A stretch of 64,000 nt of DNA from Ignavibacteriales bacterium UBA1304 (lineage in GTDB: Bacteria; Bacteroidota; Ignavibacteria; Ignavibacteriales; Ignavibacteriaceae). Location of the stretch: contig DBTY01000017.1 of the NCBI GenBank assembly GCA_002307295.1, positions 124,001-188,000 on the forward strand, in the 5' to 3' direction. Position 1 is the first letter of the stretch. Every line of letters begins with the position of its first letter. Under the pieces are notes generated by a model. It saw nothing but the letters and a program-made list of their open reading frames with translations, did no database searches and was not told the origin of the DNA. Both the position numbers and the translations under genes were made by a program. Of this stretch, positions 52,832-61,903 are shown one piece after another.

Positions 52832-54280
52832 ATGAATAATGCTGAAATGACGGACTTAGAACAGCTTACTAATCAGGAATATAAGTATGGATTTGTTACT
52901 GATATTGAGTCCGATGAAATTCCTAAAGGATTAAACGAAGACGTTATCCGGCTGATTTCAAAAAAGAAAGAAGAACCGGATTTTATGCTTGAGTGGAGGC
53001 TGAAAGCTTACCGACACTGGCTTACTTTAACAGAGCCGGCCTGGGCTAACGTAAAATATCCTCCAATTGATTACCAAAGTATTATTTATTACTCTGCTCC
53101 AAAGAAAACCAAGAAATTAGACAGCCTTAATCAGGTAGACCCTGAATTGCGCAAAACTTTTGAAAAACTCGGCATTTCGTTAGACGAACAAAAACGTCTT
53201 TCAAACGTAGCCGTCGACGCAGTGTTTGACAGCGTTTCGGTAGCTACGTCATTTAAGGGTAAACTCAACGAACTGGGCATTATATTTTGCTCGTTTTCTG
53301 ATGCAGTAAAAGAACATCCCGATCTTATAAAAAAATATATGGGTTCTGTTGTTCCTTACACCGATAATTTTTTTGCGGCTCTTAACTCCGCCGTATTTAG
53401 CGACGGTTCATTTTGCTATATACCAAAGGGGGTTCGCTGCCCAATGGAGCTATCAACATATTTCCGCATAAACGCCTCAAGCACAGGACAGTTTGAAAGA
53501 ACTCTGATTGTTGCAGAAGACGCGGCTTATGTTAGTTACCTTGAAGGTTGCACGGCTCCAATGAGAGACGAAAATCAGCTTCACGCAGCAATTGTTGAAA
53601 TTGTCGCTATGGAAAACGCCCAGGTTAAGTACTCTACTGTACAAAACTGGTATCCGGGCGATAAAAACGGCAAAGGCGGAATTTTTAACTTTGTAACAAA
53701 ACGCGGCGCATGCAGAGGCGCAAACGCTAAAATATCATGGACGCAGGTTGAAACCGGCTCCGCTATTACATGGAAATACCCAAGCGTGATTTTGCAGGGA
53801 GACAATTCAATTGGCGAATTCTATTCGGTTGCCGTTACAAACAATTATCAACAGGCTGATACCGGAACAAAAATGATTCACATTGGCAAAAACACGCGCA
53901 GCACAATCGTTTCAAAAGGAATTTCGGCTGGTAAAAGCAATAACTCATACCGCGGACAGGTTAAGGTAAGCAAAGGCGCCGAAAACGCAAGAAATTATTC
54001 GCAGTGCGATTCGCTCCTGCTGGGGGATAAATGCGGCGCGCATACTTTTCCATACATAGAGGTTAATAACCCTACCGCTCAGGTAGAGCATGAGGCTACT
54101 ACTTCCAAAATTGGCGAAGACCAGATATTTTATCTGAACCAGAGAGGCATTTCTACCGAAGACGCAGTAAACTTAATTGTTAATGGTTATTGTAAAGAAG
54201 TATTTAAAAATTTGCCGATGGAGTTTGCAGTCGAGGCGCAAAAACTTTTAAGCGTTAGTCTTGAAGGGAGCGTAGGTTAA
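52832..54280 (+). CDS. sufB: Fe-S cluster assembly protein SufB
   Basis: SufB is the scaffold subunit of the SufBCD complex that builds Fe-S clusters. I place the start at the ATG at 52832, behind a GGAGAA ribosome-binding site. A TTG 39 bp upstream extends the frame but overlaps the promoter region. The 482-residue protein has the SufB core, e.g. 'FCYIPKGVRCPMELSTYFRI', 'YVSYLEGCTAPMRDENQLHA', 'YRGQVKVSKGAENARNYSQC' and 'GAHTFPYIEVNNPTAQVEHE'. It heads the operon sufB-C-D-S-U-T. Confidence 0.96.
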   Translation: MNNAEMTDLEQLTNQEYKYGFVTDIESDEIPKGLNEDVIRLISKKKEEPDFMLEWRLKAYRHWLTLTEPAWANVKYPPIDYQSIIYYSAPKKTKKLDSLNQVDPELRKTFEKLGISLDEQKRLSNVAVDAVFDSVSVATSFKGKLNELGIIFCSFSDAVKEHPDLIKKYMGSVVPYTDNFFAALNSAVFSDGSFCYIPKGVRCPMELSTYFRINASSTGQFERTLIVAEDAAYVSYLEGCTAPMRDENQLHAAIVEIVAMENAQVKYSTVQNWYPGDKNGKGGIFNFVTKRGACRGANAKISWTQVETGSAITWKYPSVILQGDNSIGEFYSVAVTNNYQQADTGTKMIHIGKNTRSTIVSKGISAGKSNNSYRGQVKVSKGAENARNYSQCDSLLLGDKCGAHTFPYIEVNNPTAQVEHEATTSKIGEDQIFYLNQRGISTEDAVNLIVNGYCKEVFKNLPMEFAVEAQKLLSVSLEGSVG

Positions 54281-54326
54281 TAAAAATGAAAAAACAAATT
54301 TGTAGATTATCAGAACAGGAAATTTT

Positions 54327-55085
54327 ATGATAGAGATAAAGAATTTATGCGTTAAAATTGAAGGGAAAGAGATTCTAAAAGGAATCAACCTTACGGTAAA
54401 CAAAGGCGAAGTTCACGCTATAATGGGACCTAACGGCTCAGGTAAAAGCACGCTTGCGCAGGTATTAGCAGGCAGAAGCGAATATGAAATAACAAAGGGA
54501 GAGGTAATTTACGAAGGTATAAACCTCTTAGAGCTTTCGCCAGAAGACAGAGCCAGAGCGGGAATATTTTTAGCTTTCCAGTATCCTATCGAAATTCCCG
54601 GAGTAAGCAATGTTAACTTGTTAAAAACAGCAGTTAACGAAATAAGAAAGTACAGAGGCGAGGAAGAATACGACGCGATTGAATTCTTAACTATGATTAA
54701 GAAAAAAATGGGAGTAGTTGAAATGAACGATTCGCTGCTTAACCGTTCCGTTAACGAAGGATTTTCCGGCGGAGAAAAAAAGAGAAACGAAATTTTTCAA
54801 ATGGCGGCGCTTGATCCCAAACTTGCTATACTTGACGAAACAGATTCCGGTCTTGATATAGACGCGCTCAGAGTTGTTGCAGGCGGAGTGAATAAACTAA
54901 AAACTCCCGATAACGCGGTTATCCTTGTTACTCACTACCAAAGACTGCTCGATTACATCGTACCCGATTTTGTTCACGTATTGTATAAAGGAAGAATAGT
55001 AAAATCCGGAACAAAGGAATTAGCTCTGGAACTTGAAGAGCGCGGTTATGACTGGGTAAAAGACGAATGTCCTGTAGGCGCATAA
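54327..55085 (+). CDS. sufC: Fe-S cluster assembly ATPase SufC
   Basis: SufC is the ABC-type ATPase that drives the SufBCD complex. The 252-residue protein has Walker A 'GPNGSGKSTLAQVLAG', the SufC-specific 'FLAFQYPIEIPGVSNVNLLK', signature 'EGFSGGEKKRNEIFQMAALD' and Walker B 'LAILDETDSGLDIDALRVVA'. It is soluble, with no membrane domain. A gap of 46 bp separates it from sufB, and sufD starts one base after its stop. Confidence 0.97.
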   Translation: MIEIKNLCVKIEGKEILKGINLTVNKGEVHAIMGPNGSGKSTLAQVLAGRSEYEITKGEVIYEGINLLELSPEDRARAGIFLAFQYPIEIPGVSNVNLLKTAVNEIRKYRGEEEYDAIEFLTMIKKKMGVVEMNDSLLNRSVNEGFSGGEKKRNEIFQMAALDPKLAILDETDSGLDIDALRVVAGGVNKLKTPDNAVILVTHYQRLLDYIVPDFVHVLYKGRIVKSGTKELALELEERGYDWVKDECPVGA

Positions 55086-55086
55086 A

Positions 55087-56403
55087 ATGAATGAATTAAC
55101 AGAAACAAAAAACTGGTATCTTGCAAATTTTGAAGCGTTTGAAAATTCGCTTAACGGACAAAAAGGCGAGCCTTTCCACCAATTAAGAAAAGCTGCAATA
55201 GAAAGTTTTGCAGCGCAGAATTTCCCTACTACAAAAGACGAGGAGTGGCGCAACACAAACATTGCCCCAATATTAAAACATAATTTTGTATTGCCAACAA
55301 GCTCTCCTGAATTAAAAAAAGAAGACTTAAATAGTTTTCTTATAGAAGGGTTTGAGGCCGATCAATTAGTCTTTGTTAACGGACGGTTTTCAAAAGAGCT
55401 TTCGTCAGAGTATGCAGTTCCTAAAGGCGCAGTAATAGGCAGCTTGGCGGAAGAGTTAAAAACAAATCCTGCTTTATTAGAAAAATATTTTTCCAAATTA
55501 GCAAAACCGGAGTCAGGCATATTCACCGCCTTAAGCGCGGCCTTTACGGAAGACGGAATTTTTATTTATATCCCGGACGGCAAGGTTATAGAAAAGCCGT
55601 TATATATTTTGAACATAACTTCTGCGGGAAAAGAAAAAGTAATTGTAAATCCGCGCAATATTATAATTGCCGGGCAAAACTCGCAGGTAAAAATAATAGA
55701 GCGGTATGTTTCGCTTGACGAGGCTGTTTATTTTACAAATCCGGTGACGGAAATTGTTTGCGGAAAAGATTCCATAGTGGAGCATATTAAACTTCAGGAC
55801 GAAAGCCTTAACGCTTTCCATATATCTACAACTGAAGCGGAGCTTGGCGCAGGGAGTAATTTTTCCTCTTATAATATTTCTACAGGCTCGGCGTTATGCC
55901 GCAATACTATTAAAGTAAAATTTATTGCCGAAGGCGCAGAGTGCACCTTAAACGGTTTATACCTAGCAGACGGTTTGCAACTGTTAGACAACCATACGAC
56001 AATAGATCATGCGGTTCCAAACTGCGAAAGCAGGGAATTGTATAAAGGCGCTCTTAACGGTAAATCGCGCGCCGTGTTTAATGGCAAAGTGATTGTGCGC
56101 AAAGGCGCTCAAAAAACAAACGCATTCCAGCAAAATAAAACAATTTTGCTTTCAGACGAAGCTTTGATAGACACGAAACCGCAGCTTGAAATATTTGCAG
56201 ACGACGTAAAATGTTCGCACGGAGCGACAATTGGGCAGCTTGACGAAGATTCGTTGTTTTATTTGAGATCGCGCGGAATAGGAGCTAAAGAAGCGAGAAC
56301 TATTTTAATATACGCCTTTGCAAACGACGTGGTTAAAACAATTAAAATTGATTCAATTAAAAAATATTTAGAAAAACTTTTAGCCGCACGGCTGATGAAG
56401 TAA
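55087..56403 (+). CDS. sufD: Fe-S cluster assembly protein SufD
   Basis: SufD is the SufB paralogue in the SufBCD complex. The 438-residue protein has the helical start ('NLNGQKGEPF'-like segment 'ENSLNGQKGEPFHQLRKAAI', 'KDEEWRNTNIAPIL'), and the beta-helix core ends with 'DDVKCSHGATIGQLDEDSLF' and 'YLRSRGIGAKEARTILIYAF', both typical of SufD. It overlaps neither neighbour: one base from sufC and three from sufS. Confidence 0.95.
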   Translation: MNELTETKNWYLANFEAFENSLNGQKGEPFHQLRKAAIESFAAQNFPTTKDEEWRNTNIAPILKHNFVLPTSSPELKKEDLNSFLIEGFEADQLVFVNGRFSKELSSEYAVPKGAVIGSLAEELKTNPALLEKYFSKLAKPESGIFTALSAAFTEDGIFIYIPDGKVIEKPLYILNITSAGKEKVIVNPRNIIIAGQNSQVKIIERYVSLDEAVYFTNPVTEIVCGKDSIVEHIKLQDESLNAFHISTTEAELGAGSNFSSYNISTGSALCRNTIKVKFIAEGAECTLNGLYLADGLQLLDNHTTIDHAVPNCESRELYKGALNGKSRAVFNGKVIVRKGAQKTNAFQQNKTILLSDEALIDTKPQLEIFADDVKCSHGATIGQLDEDSLFYLRSRGIGAKEARTILIYAFANDVVKTIKIDSIKKYLEKLLAARLMK

Positions 56404-56406
56404 ATT

Positions 56407-57654
56407 ATGACTACAACAAAAGAAAATATTGTAAGCGTTTTTAACGTTGAAGAAGTACGAAAAGATTTTCCTATACTAAGCAAGAAAGTATATGGCAAAC
56501 CGCTTGTCTATTTAGACAACGCCGCAACTTCACAAAAACCGCAAAGCGTAATTGATACGATAGACAGATATTATACTGAGCTGAATTCAAATATTCATCG
56601 CGGAGTGCACTTTCTTAGTCAGGCCGCTACAAACGAATATGAAAACTCCCGCGTGAAAATAAAAAACTTTATAAACGCGGTTTCGCATAAAGAAATAATT
56701 TTTGTAAGAGGCGCTACCGAAGGAGTTAACCTTGTTGCAAATTCTTACGGCAGAAAAAATATTAAAGAGGGGGATGAGATTATTATCTCCACGATGGAAC
56801 ACCATTCAAATATAGTTCCATGGCAGATGTTGTGCGAGGAGAAAAATGCAAAGCTTAGAGTTATTCCTATAAACGACGACGGCGAAATTATTATAGACGA
56901 GTTTAAGAAATTAATAAATGAAAAAACTAAATTCATTTCTGTTGTGCATATATCAAATTCGCTCGGAACTGTCAATCCGGTAAAGGAAATTATTGAGATA
57001 GCGCATTCGCATAATATACCTATTTTAATTGACGGAGCGCAGGCAATACATCACGTCAAAGTTGACGTTCAGGAATTAGACTGCGACTTTTATGTATTTT
57101 CAGGACACAAAATTTACGGTCCAACCGGAATAGGCGTATTATACGGCAAAGAAAAACTGCTTGAAGAAATGCCCCCGTTTATGGGGGGCGGCGATATGAT
57201 CGCCTCGGTTACATTTGAAAAAACGACGTATAATGAACTGCCTTATAAGTTTGAAGCCGGGACTCCTAACATTGAAGGAACCATCGGGCTTGGCGCGGCT
57301 ATCGATTATTTCTCGTCTATCGGGATAGATAAAATATCCGCTTATGAAAAAGAGCTGCTTGTATATGCTACTGAAAAACTTAAGACTATTAATGGGCTGA
57401 CTATTATAGGCAATGCAAAAAATAAGAGCGGCGTTCTTTCGTTTGTTTTAGACGGAGTTCATCCGCACGATATTGGAACTATTTTGGACTATGAAGGCGT
57501 TGCTGTAAGGACAGGACACCATTGCACTCAGCCTGTAATGAAACGATATAATATCCCCGCGACTGCGCGAGCCTCGTTTGCTTTTTATAACACAAAGGAG
57601 GAAATTGATATTCTTGAAAAGGCTATATACAAAGTAATTGAGGTATTCAAATAA
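56407..57654 (+). CDS. sufS: Cysteine desulfurase SufS
   Basis: SufS takes sulfur from cysteine for Fe-S assembly and passes it to SufU. The 415-residue PLP enzyme has the cofactor lysine Lys235 in 'FSGHKIYGPTG' and the active-site Cys373 in 'RTGHHCTQPVM'. It also has 'LDNAATSQKPQSVIDTIDRY' near the N-terminus. It is a type II (SufS) desulfurase. The stop shares one base with the sufU start (TAATG). Confidence 0.96.
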   Translation: MTTTKENIVSVFNVEEVRKDFPILSKKVYGKPLVYLDNAATSQKPQSVIDTIDRYYTELNSNIHRGVHFLSQAATNEYENSRVKIKNFINAVSHKEIIFVRGATEGVNLVANSYGRKNIKEGDEIIISTMEHHSNIVPWQMLCEEKNAKLRVIPINDDGEIIIDEFKKLINEKTKFISVVHISNSLGTVNPVKEIIEIAHSHNIPILIDGAQAIHHVKVDVQELDCDFYVFSGHKIYGPTGIGVLYGKEKLLEEMPPFMGGGDMIASVTFEKTTYNELPYKFEAGTPNIEGTIGLGAAIDYFSSIGIDKISAYEKELLVYATEKLKTINGLTIIGNAKNKSGVLSFVLDGVHPHDIGTILDYEGVAVRTGHHCTQPVMKRYNIPATARASFAFYNTKEEIDILEKAIYKVIEVFK

Positions 57655-58106
57655 TGTCGACGGAATTAAGAGAATTATATCAGCAGGTTATTTTGGACCA
57701 TAATAAAAGTCCAAGAAATTTTAAAAAACTTGAAGACGCAAATCTTTTTGCGGAAGGTTTTAATCCGCTTTGCGGAGATCATTTTGATATCTATGTAAAA
57801 CTTGAAGACAACATAATTAAAGATGTTTCTTTCATGGGGCAGGGATGCGCTATTTCTAAATCGTCGGCGTCTATAATGACTTCAATTGTAAAGGGTAAAA
57901 CGCTTGAAGAAGCCGAAACTCTTTTCCAAAAGTTTCATGAATTAGTAACCGGACAAATAAAAGCCGCCGATGTTGAAGAAATGGGAAAACTTGCAGTCTT
58001 TGAAGGAGTACAGGATTTTCCGGCAAGGGTCAAATGCGCAAGCCTTGCGTGGCATACGCTGCACTCTGCGCTGAAAGAAGAAAACGCTAAAGTAACAACT
58101 GAGTAA
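57654..58106 (+). CDS. sufU: SufU sulfur-transfer / Fe-S scaffold protein
   Basis: SufU is a zinc protein that accepts sulfur from SufS. The 150-residue product has the expected ligand set: Cys40 and Asp42 in 'NPLCGD', Cys65 in 'GQGCAISKSSASIM' and Cys128 in 'VKCASLAW'. The 'GQGCAISKSSAS' block and the insertion after it fit SufU rather than IscU. It is the fifth gene of the operon. Confidence 0.95.
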   Translation: MSTELRELYQQVILDHNKSPRNFKKLEDANLFAEGFNPLCGDHFDIYVKLEDNIIKDVSFMGQGCAISKSSASIMTSIVKGKTLEEAETLFQKFHELVTGQIKAADVEEMGKLAVFEGVQDFPARVKCASLAWHTLHSALKEENAKVTTE

Positions 58107-58112
58107 TATAAT

Positions 58113-58433
58113 ATGACAACTTTGCCTATAATGGATTTAGAACAAAGCGTAATAAAAATGCTTCACACTTGTTACGACCCGGAAATACCTGTGGATATTT
58201 TTGAGCTTGGTCTGATATACGAAGTAAACGCTAACGCCGAAAATGACGTTGAAATTAAAATGACTTTGACTTCGCCAATGTGCCCGTCAGCTCAGGCGTT
58301 GCCGTTAGAAGTAAAAGAAAAAGTGAAACTCATTCCCGAAGTAAGAAACGTTGACGTTGAAGTGGTCTGGACTCCTACATGGGATCAAAATATGATGAGC
58401 GATGCGGCAAAACTGAAACTAGGTTTTTTATAA
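58113..58433 (+). CDS. sufT: SufT-type DUF59 (MIP18) Fe-S maturation protein
   Basis: The 106-residue protein is a DUF59/MIP18 domain, with 'CYDPEIPVDIFELGLIYEV' and 'MTLTSPMCPSAQALPLEVKE'. SufT helps Fe-S cluster maturation or delivery in many suf operons. It follows sufU after six bases and probably ends the core operon. Confidence 0.9.
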   Translation: MTTLPIMDLEQSVIKMLHTCYDPEIPVDIFELGLIYEVNANAENDVEIKMTLTSPMCPSAQALPLEVKEKVKLIPEVRNVDVEVVWTPTWDQNMMSDAAKLKLGFL

Positions 58434-58496
58434 AAAGGGCAACGGCAATTTTTTAGTTCTTATTAAGATAGATGCGTACTACTATTACGGTAGTTC

Positions 58497-58558
58497 GTAG
58501 ACGCGGACTTTCAGTCTGCGTAATTCATCTGTTTTTTGACTTCCAAGTCGACGGATGA
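58497..58558 (+). repeat. REP-like doublet: GTAG-foot hairpin plus a second hairpin
   Basis: GTAG (58497-58500) is followed by ACGCGGACT / AGTCTGCGT (58501-58521), a 9-bp stem with one G-U pair and a TTC loop. A second hairpin follows: TCATCTGT (58525-58532) pairs with ACGGATGA (58551-58558), with an inner TTGACTT/AAGTCGA stem. It lies in the 268-bp gap between sufT and the bacilliredoxin gene. Confidence 0.6.
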
Positions 58559-58701
58559 TAGGGAAAGGTTTTGTTTTAAACGCAGACTTATACGCTGAGC
58601 TCTGTCGAAGCGAAAAGTACGCGTTACGCAATAATGTTAGTAAGAGATGCGATGGATGTTCTGATATTAAGAAAAATGTGTATAATAAAAATGGAGATGA
58701 T

Positions 58702-59244
58702 ATGTTTAACAATAGTTCAAATACGCGTCAGCCAATGTATGACGTAGACGCAGTGCAACCGATGCGCGACGAGCTTATTGCAGTCGGCTTTACAGAATTG
58801 CTAACAGCCGCGGCAGTTGAAGCGGCGGTTAAAGTAAAAGACGACAAAACCGTTTTAGTTGTTATTAATTCAGTTTGCGGGTGCGCCGCTGGAGGCGCCA
58901 GACCCGGAGTCTCGTTAGCGCTCCAAAATAAAATTATTCCTGATAAACTTTATACTGTTTTTGCAGGTCAGGATAAAGAGGCGGTGGAAAGAGTCAGGGA
59001 ATATATAAAAGATTTTCCCCCGTCTTCCCCAAGCATAGCGTTATTTAAAAATGGAGAATTAATTCACTTTACGCAGCGGTCGTATATTGAAGGCTTTTCC
59101 CCGGAGCAAATTGCCTCAGATCTGATTGAAGCTTTTGAAAAGTTTTGTTCAGGCTCAGGGCCTTCTATCGATCCGGAAGATTTCAAAAAAGTATTATCCG
59201 CAAAAGCATGCGGATCAAAAATTCCATCATTCAAAAATAATTGA
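58702..59244 (+). CDS. BrxA/BrxB family bacilliredoxin
   Basis: Bacilliredoxins remove bacillithiol or similar thiols from oxidised proteins. I place the start at the ATG at 58702, behind a GGAG site. The frame is open 49 codons further upstream, but that part crosses the REP-like repeats and is not protein-like. The 180-residue protein has the family active site CGC at 59-61 ('VVINSVCGCAAGGARPGV'), and 'FPPSSPSIALFKNGELIHF'. Sitting between the suf genes and an Rrf2 regulator suggests a link between Fe-S assembly and thiol redox control. Confidence 0.9.
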   Translation: MFNNSSNTRQPMYDVDAVQPMRDELIAVGFTELLTAAAVEAAVKVKDDKTVLVVINSVCGCAAGGARPGVSLALQNKIIPDKLYTVFAGQDKEAVERVREYIKDFPPSSPSIALFKNGELIHFTQRSYIEGFSPEQIASDLIEAFEKFCSGSGPSIDPEDFKKVLSAKACGSKIPSFKNN

Positions 59245-59250
59245 TATAAA

Positions 59251-59712
59251 ATGAAATTCAGCGCTCAGGAAGAATATGGTTTAAGATGTCTGCTTCAGAT
59301 TGGCAAAAGCGGCAATGGTCTCACAATCCCGGAAATAAGCAAACTTGAAAGTCTGTCGCAGGCAAACGTTGGAAAACTTTTGCGGATTTTACGGATGGGA
59401 GGACTAATTGACGCGGCTCGTGGACAGGCAGGCGGATACAAACTCGCCCGGCCGGCTGATCAAATAAACGTTAACGAAGTACTTGACGTATTGGGAGGCA
59501 AACTCTTCGATACGTCCTTTTGCGATATTCATTCCGGCGCAGAAACAATTTGTACAAACACTATCGATTGTTCTATTCGTTCGTTGTGGAAGACAATTCA
59601 AAATACTGTTGAAAATGTGTTGGGTAAAATAACTTTGAAGGATTTGATTGGAAATGAAAAAGACTTTGAGTTTTACCTGACTAACAGAAGCGAAGAAATA
59701 TCGAATAATTAA
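59251..59712 (+). CDS. Rrf2 family transcriptional regulator, probable Fe-S sensor
   Basis: The 153-residue protein has an Rrf2 winged helix ('MKFSAQEEYGLRCLLQIGKS', 'LSQANVGKLLRILRMGGLID'). The three cysteines Cys91, Cys101 and Cys107 sit in the segment where IscR-type proteins bind a [2Fe-2S] cluster. Their spacing, Cys-x9-Cys-x5-Cys, is longer in the first interval than in IscR. It starts six bases after the bacilliredoxin gene and probably regulates the suf operon it follows, sensing cluster status. Confidence 0.85.
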   Translation: MKFSAQEEYGLRCLLQIGKSGNGLTIPEISKLESLSQANVGKLLRILRMGGLIDAARGQAGGYKLARPADQINVNEVLDVLGGKLFDTSFCDIHSGAETICTNTIDCSIRSLWKTIQNTVENVLGKITLKDLIGNEKDFEFYLTNRSEEISNN

Positions 59713-59722
59713 AAAGGATACT

Positions 59723-59750
59723 GTAGAGACGCAAAATTTTGCGTCTCTAC
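59723..59750. terminator. 28-bp perfect palindrome between convergent genes
   Basis: The sequence starts GTAGAGACGCAAAA and is followed by its exact reverse complement, so GTAG occurs at the 5' end on both strands. It lies ten bases after the Rrf2 gene and 24 bases before the end of the convergent OPT transporter gene. It could act as a bidirectional terminator and also belongs with the REP-like hairpins that have a GTAG foot. Confidence 0.6.
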
Positions 59751-59773
59751 GATAACCTATAAAAAATGGGCGG

Positions 59774-61759
59774 TTACAGTTCGTCCGGTTTTCCTCTCAT
59801 AGAATCCCACGCCATATATCCGCATAAAGCCGTATACATTACGATAGCGACAATTTCAGCGGAATGCGATTCATACCAGGCTTCGTTAATCCAGTTAAAA
59901 TTAAGATGGAGCAAAGCGCTTACAACGCCCATTAATGCGCCGCCTGCAATAAATCCGCTGGCTATTAACGTTCCGCGTTCTCTGCGCGCTGTGTTTATAG
60001 CTTCGCTCTTGCTGCGTGTAGAAACAAAATGAGCAATTAAACCGCCTACAAGAAGCGGAGTATTTAACTCCAAAGGAATATACATGCCTAATGCAAACGC
60101 AAGCGCAGGCACGTTAATGCTCGTTAAAATCAAAGCTAATAAAGCTCCTGCGATATAAAGAGCCCATGGCGCAGGCTGGTTTGACATAAGCGGTTTTATA
60201 ACCGCAGCCATCGCGTTTGCCTGAGGAGCTGCAAGAGCGCCGGAATTGAAACTGTAAATTTTATCAAGCAGTATTATTACTCCGCCGACTGTAGCGGCCG
60301 ATAACAACGTTCCTAAAAACTTCCAGCTCTGCTGTTTATACGGCGAAGAGCCAAGCCAGTAACCGATTTTCAAATCGGTAATAAAACCGCCTGCCATAGA
60401 AAGAGCGGTACAAACAACTCCGCCTATTAATAAGGCGGCCACCATCCCAAACTCGCCTTTAAGTCCTACTGAAACCAATACGACTGACGACAGAATTAAA
60501 GTAACAAGCGTCATACCGGAAACAGGGTTTGTGCCTACTATAGCTATTGCATTTGCCGCAACAGTAGTAAAAAGGAACGACACTATTAGGACTATTAGCA
60601 ATCCTATTAAGGCGTAAGTTAAATTAAAAACTACGCCAAACTGGAAAAATATAAATATCATAATTGCGGTAACAAGTATTCCGCTTGCAATAATGATAAT
60701 AGGAATATCTCTTTGAGTTCTTACGTTTTCGGCGGAGGCTAATTTACCTCCAAAAATTTCTTTAATAGCTAACGAAAAAGCCGATGAAATAATTTTTGAA
60801 GAGCGTACAATGCCGATGATTCCCGCCATTGCAATTCCGCCAATACCAATATGTCTTACGTAGTTTTTGAATATTTCCTCTGCGGTCATTGCGGGAATTA
60901 ATTTTGTGACGTTTGCGCCAAGAGGAACTGTAAGTCCCTGACCGATGTAAGAAACAATTGGAATAAGCACATACCACGAAACAAAAGAGCCTGCGCAGAT
61001 TATAGCCGAGTATTTTAGTCCTACTATATAACCAAGCCCGGTAACTGCGGCTCCAACGTTTATTTTAAATACAAGTTTTGCTTTATCTGCAAGCTCCTGA
61101 CCGACAGGTATAACGCGGGAAGTAAAAACCTCGCTCCACCAGCCGAAAGAGGCTATAATAAAATCGTAAACTCCGCCGATAATTCCGCTCACTAAAAGCA
61201 CAAAAGCCTGACTGCCGCCTTTTTCTCCGGCAATTAATATTTCCGTAGTTGCAGTAGCTTCGGGGAAGGGGAATTTGCCGTGCATTTCTTTAACAAAATA
61301 TTTTCTGAACGGGATAAGGAATAAAATTCCAAGCATTCCGCCAAATAACGACGAAAGAAATATTTTATAAAAATCGACCTGAAGGTTAAGTATGTAAAGC
61401 GCCGGAATAGTAAAAATTGCTCCCGCTACTATTACGCCGGAAGTTGAACCTACAGACTGGATAATTATATTTTCGCCCAAAGCTCCTTTGCGTTTAAGAG
61501 TTTTGGAAAGCCCGACGGCAATTATAGCAATTGGAATAGCGGCTTCAAAAACCTGCCCAATTTTTAGGCCGAGATATGCCGCCGCCGCAGAAAACAGCAC
61601 GGCCATTACAAGTCCGGTAAGTATTGAGTATGCGCTGACCTCCGGGTACGTTTTATTTGCGGACATTATAGGAGAGTATTCTTCTCCTTCTTTTAATTCC
61701 GTATACGCGTTAGAAGGCAGCTTGGTTGCCGGCTGATTTGTAGTATTTGGTTCGCTCAT
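59774..61759 (-). CDS. OPT family oligopeptide transporter
   Basis: The 661-residue protein is a polytopic inner-membrane protein with many hydrophobic helices, starting near residue 40 ('YSILTGLVMAVLFSAAAAYL'). Family marks include 'FPEATATTEILIAGEKGG' and 'GLKYSAIICAGSFVSWYVLI'. OPT members import oligopeptides or metal-siderophore complexes; the substrate is not predictable. The start ATG follows an AGGAATA site. The gene is convergent with the suf-linked regulator and divergent from rsmI. Confidence 0.92.
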   Translation of the reverse strand: MSEPNTTNQPATKLPSNAYTELKEGEEYSPIMSANKTYPEVSAYSILTGLVMAVLFSAAAAYLGLKIGQVFEAAIPIAIIAVGLSKTLKRKGALGENIIIQSVGSTSGVIVAGAIFTIPALYILNLQVDFYKIFLSSLFGGMLGILFLIPFRKYFVKEMHGKFPFPEATATTEILIAGEKGGSQAFVLLVSGIIGGVYDFIIASFGWWSEVFTSRVIPVGQELADKAKLVFKINVGAAVTGLGYIVGLKYSAIICAGSFVSWYVLIPIVSYIGQGLTVPLGANVTKLIPAMTAEEIFKNYVRHIGIGGIAMAGIIGIVRSSKIISSAFSLAIKEIFGGKLASAENVRTQRDIPIIIIASGILVTAIMIFIFFQFGVVFNLTYALIGLLIVLIVSFLFTTVAANAIAIVGTNPVSGMTLVTLILSSVVLVSVGLKGEFGMVAALLIGGVVCTALSMAGGFITDLKIGYWLGSSPYKQQSWKFLGTLLSAATVGGVIILLDKIYSFNSGALAAPQANAMAAVIKPLMSNQPAPWALYIAGALLALILTSINVPALAFALGMYIPLELNTPLLVGGLIAHFVSTRSKSEAINTARRERGTLIASGFIAGGALMGVVSALLHLNFNWINEAWYESHSAEIVAIVMYTALCGYMAWDSMRGKPDEL

Positions 61760-61903
61760 AAAATATTCCTATAAAGTTTAATGGAATTATTTTGAATTAA
61801 TATTATCAGTTTTACTTTTTATCAATCAAATTTAGCAGTTATATTAAGATCTAAATTAATTTAATTACAAAGATAACATAAATAAATATTTTAGTATATA
61901 AAT

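Noticed and set aside
58555..58701. 49-codon N-terminal extension of the bacilliredoxin
   Set aside because: It crosses repeat sequence, while a GGAG site precedes the ATG at 58702 and the family starts there.
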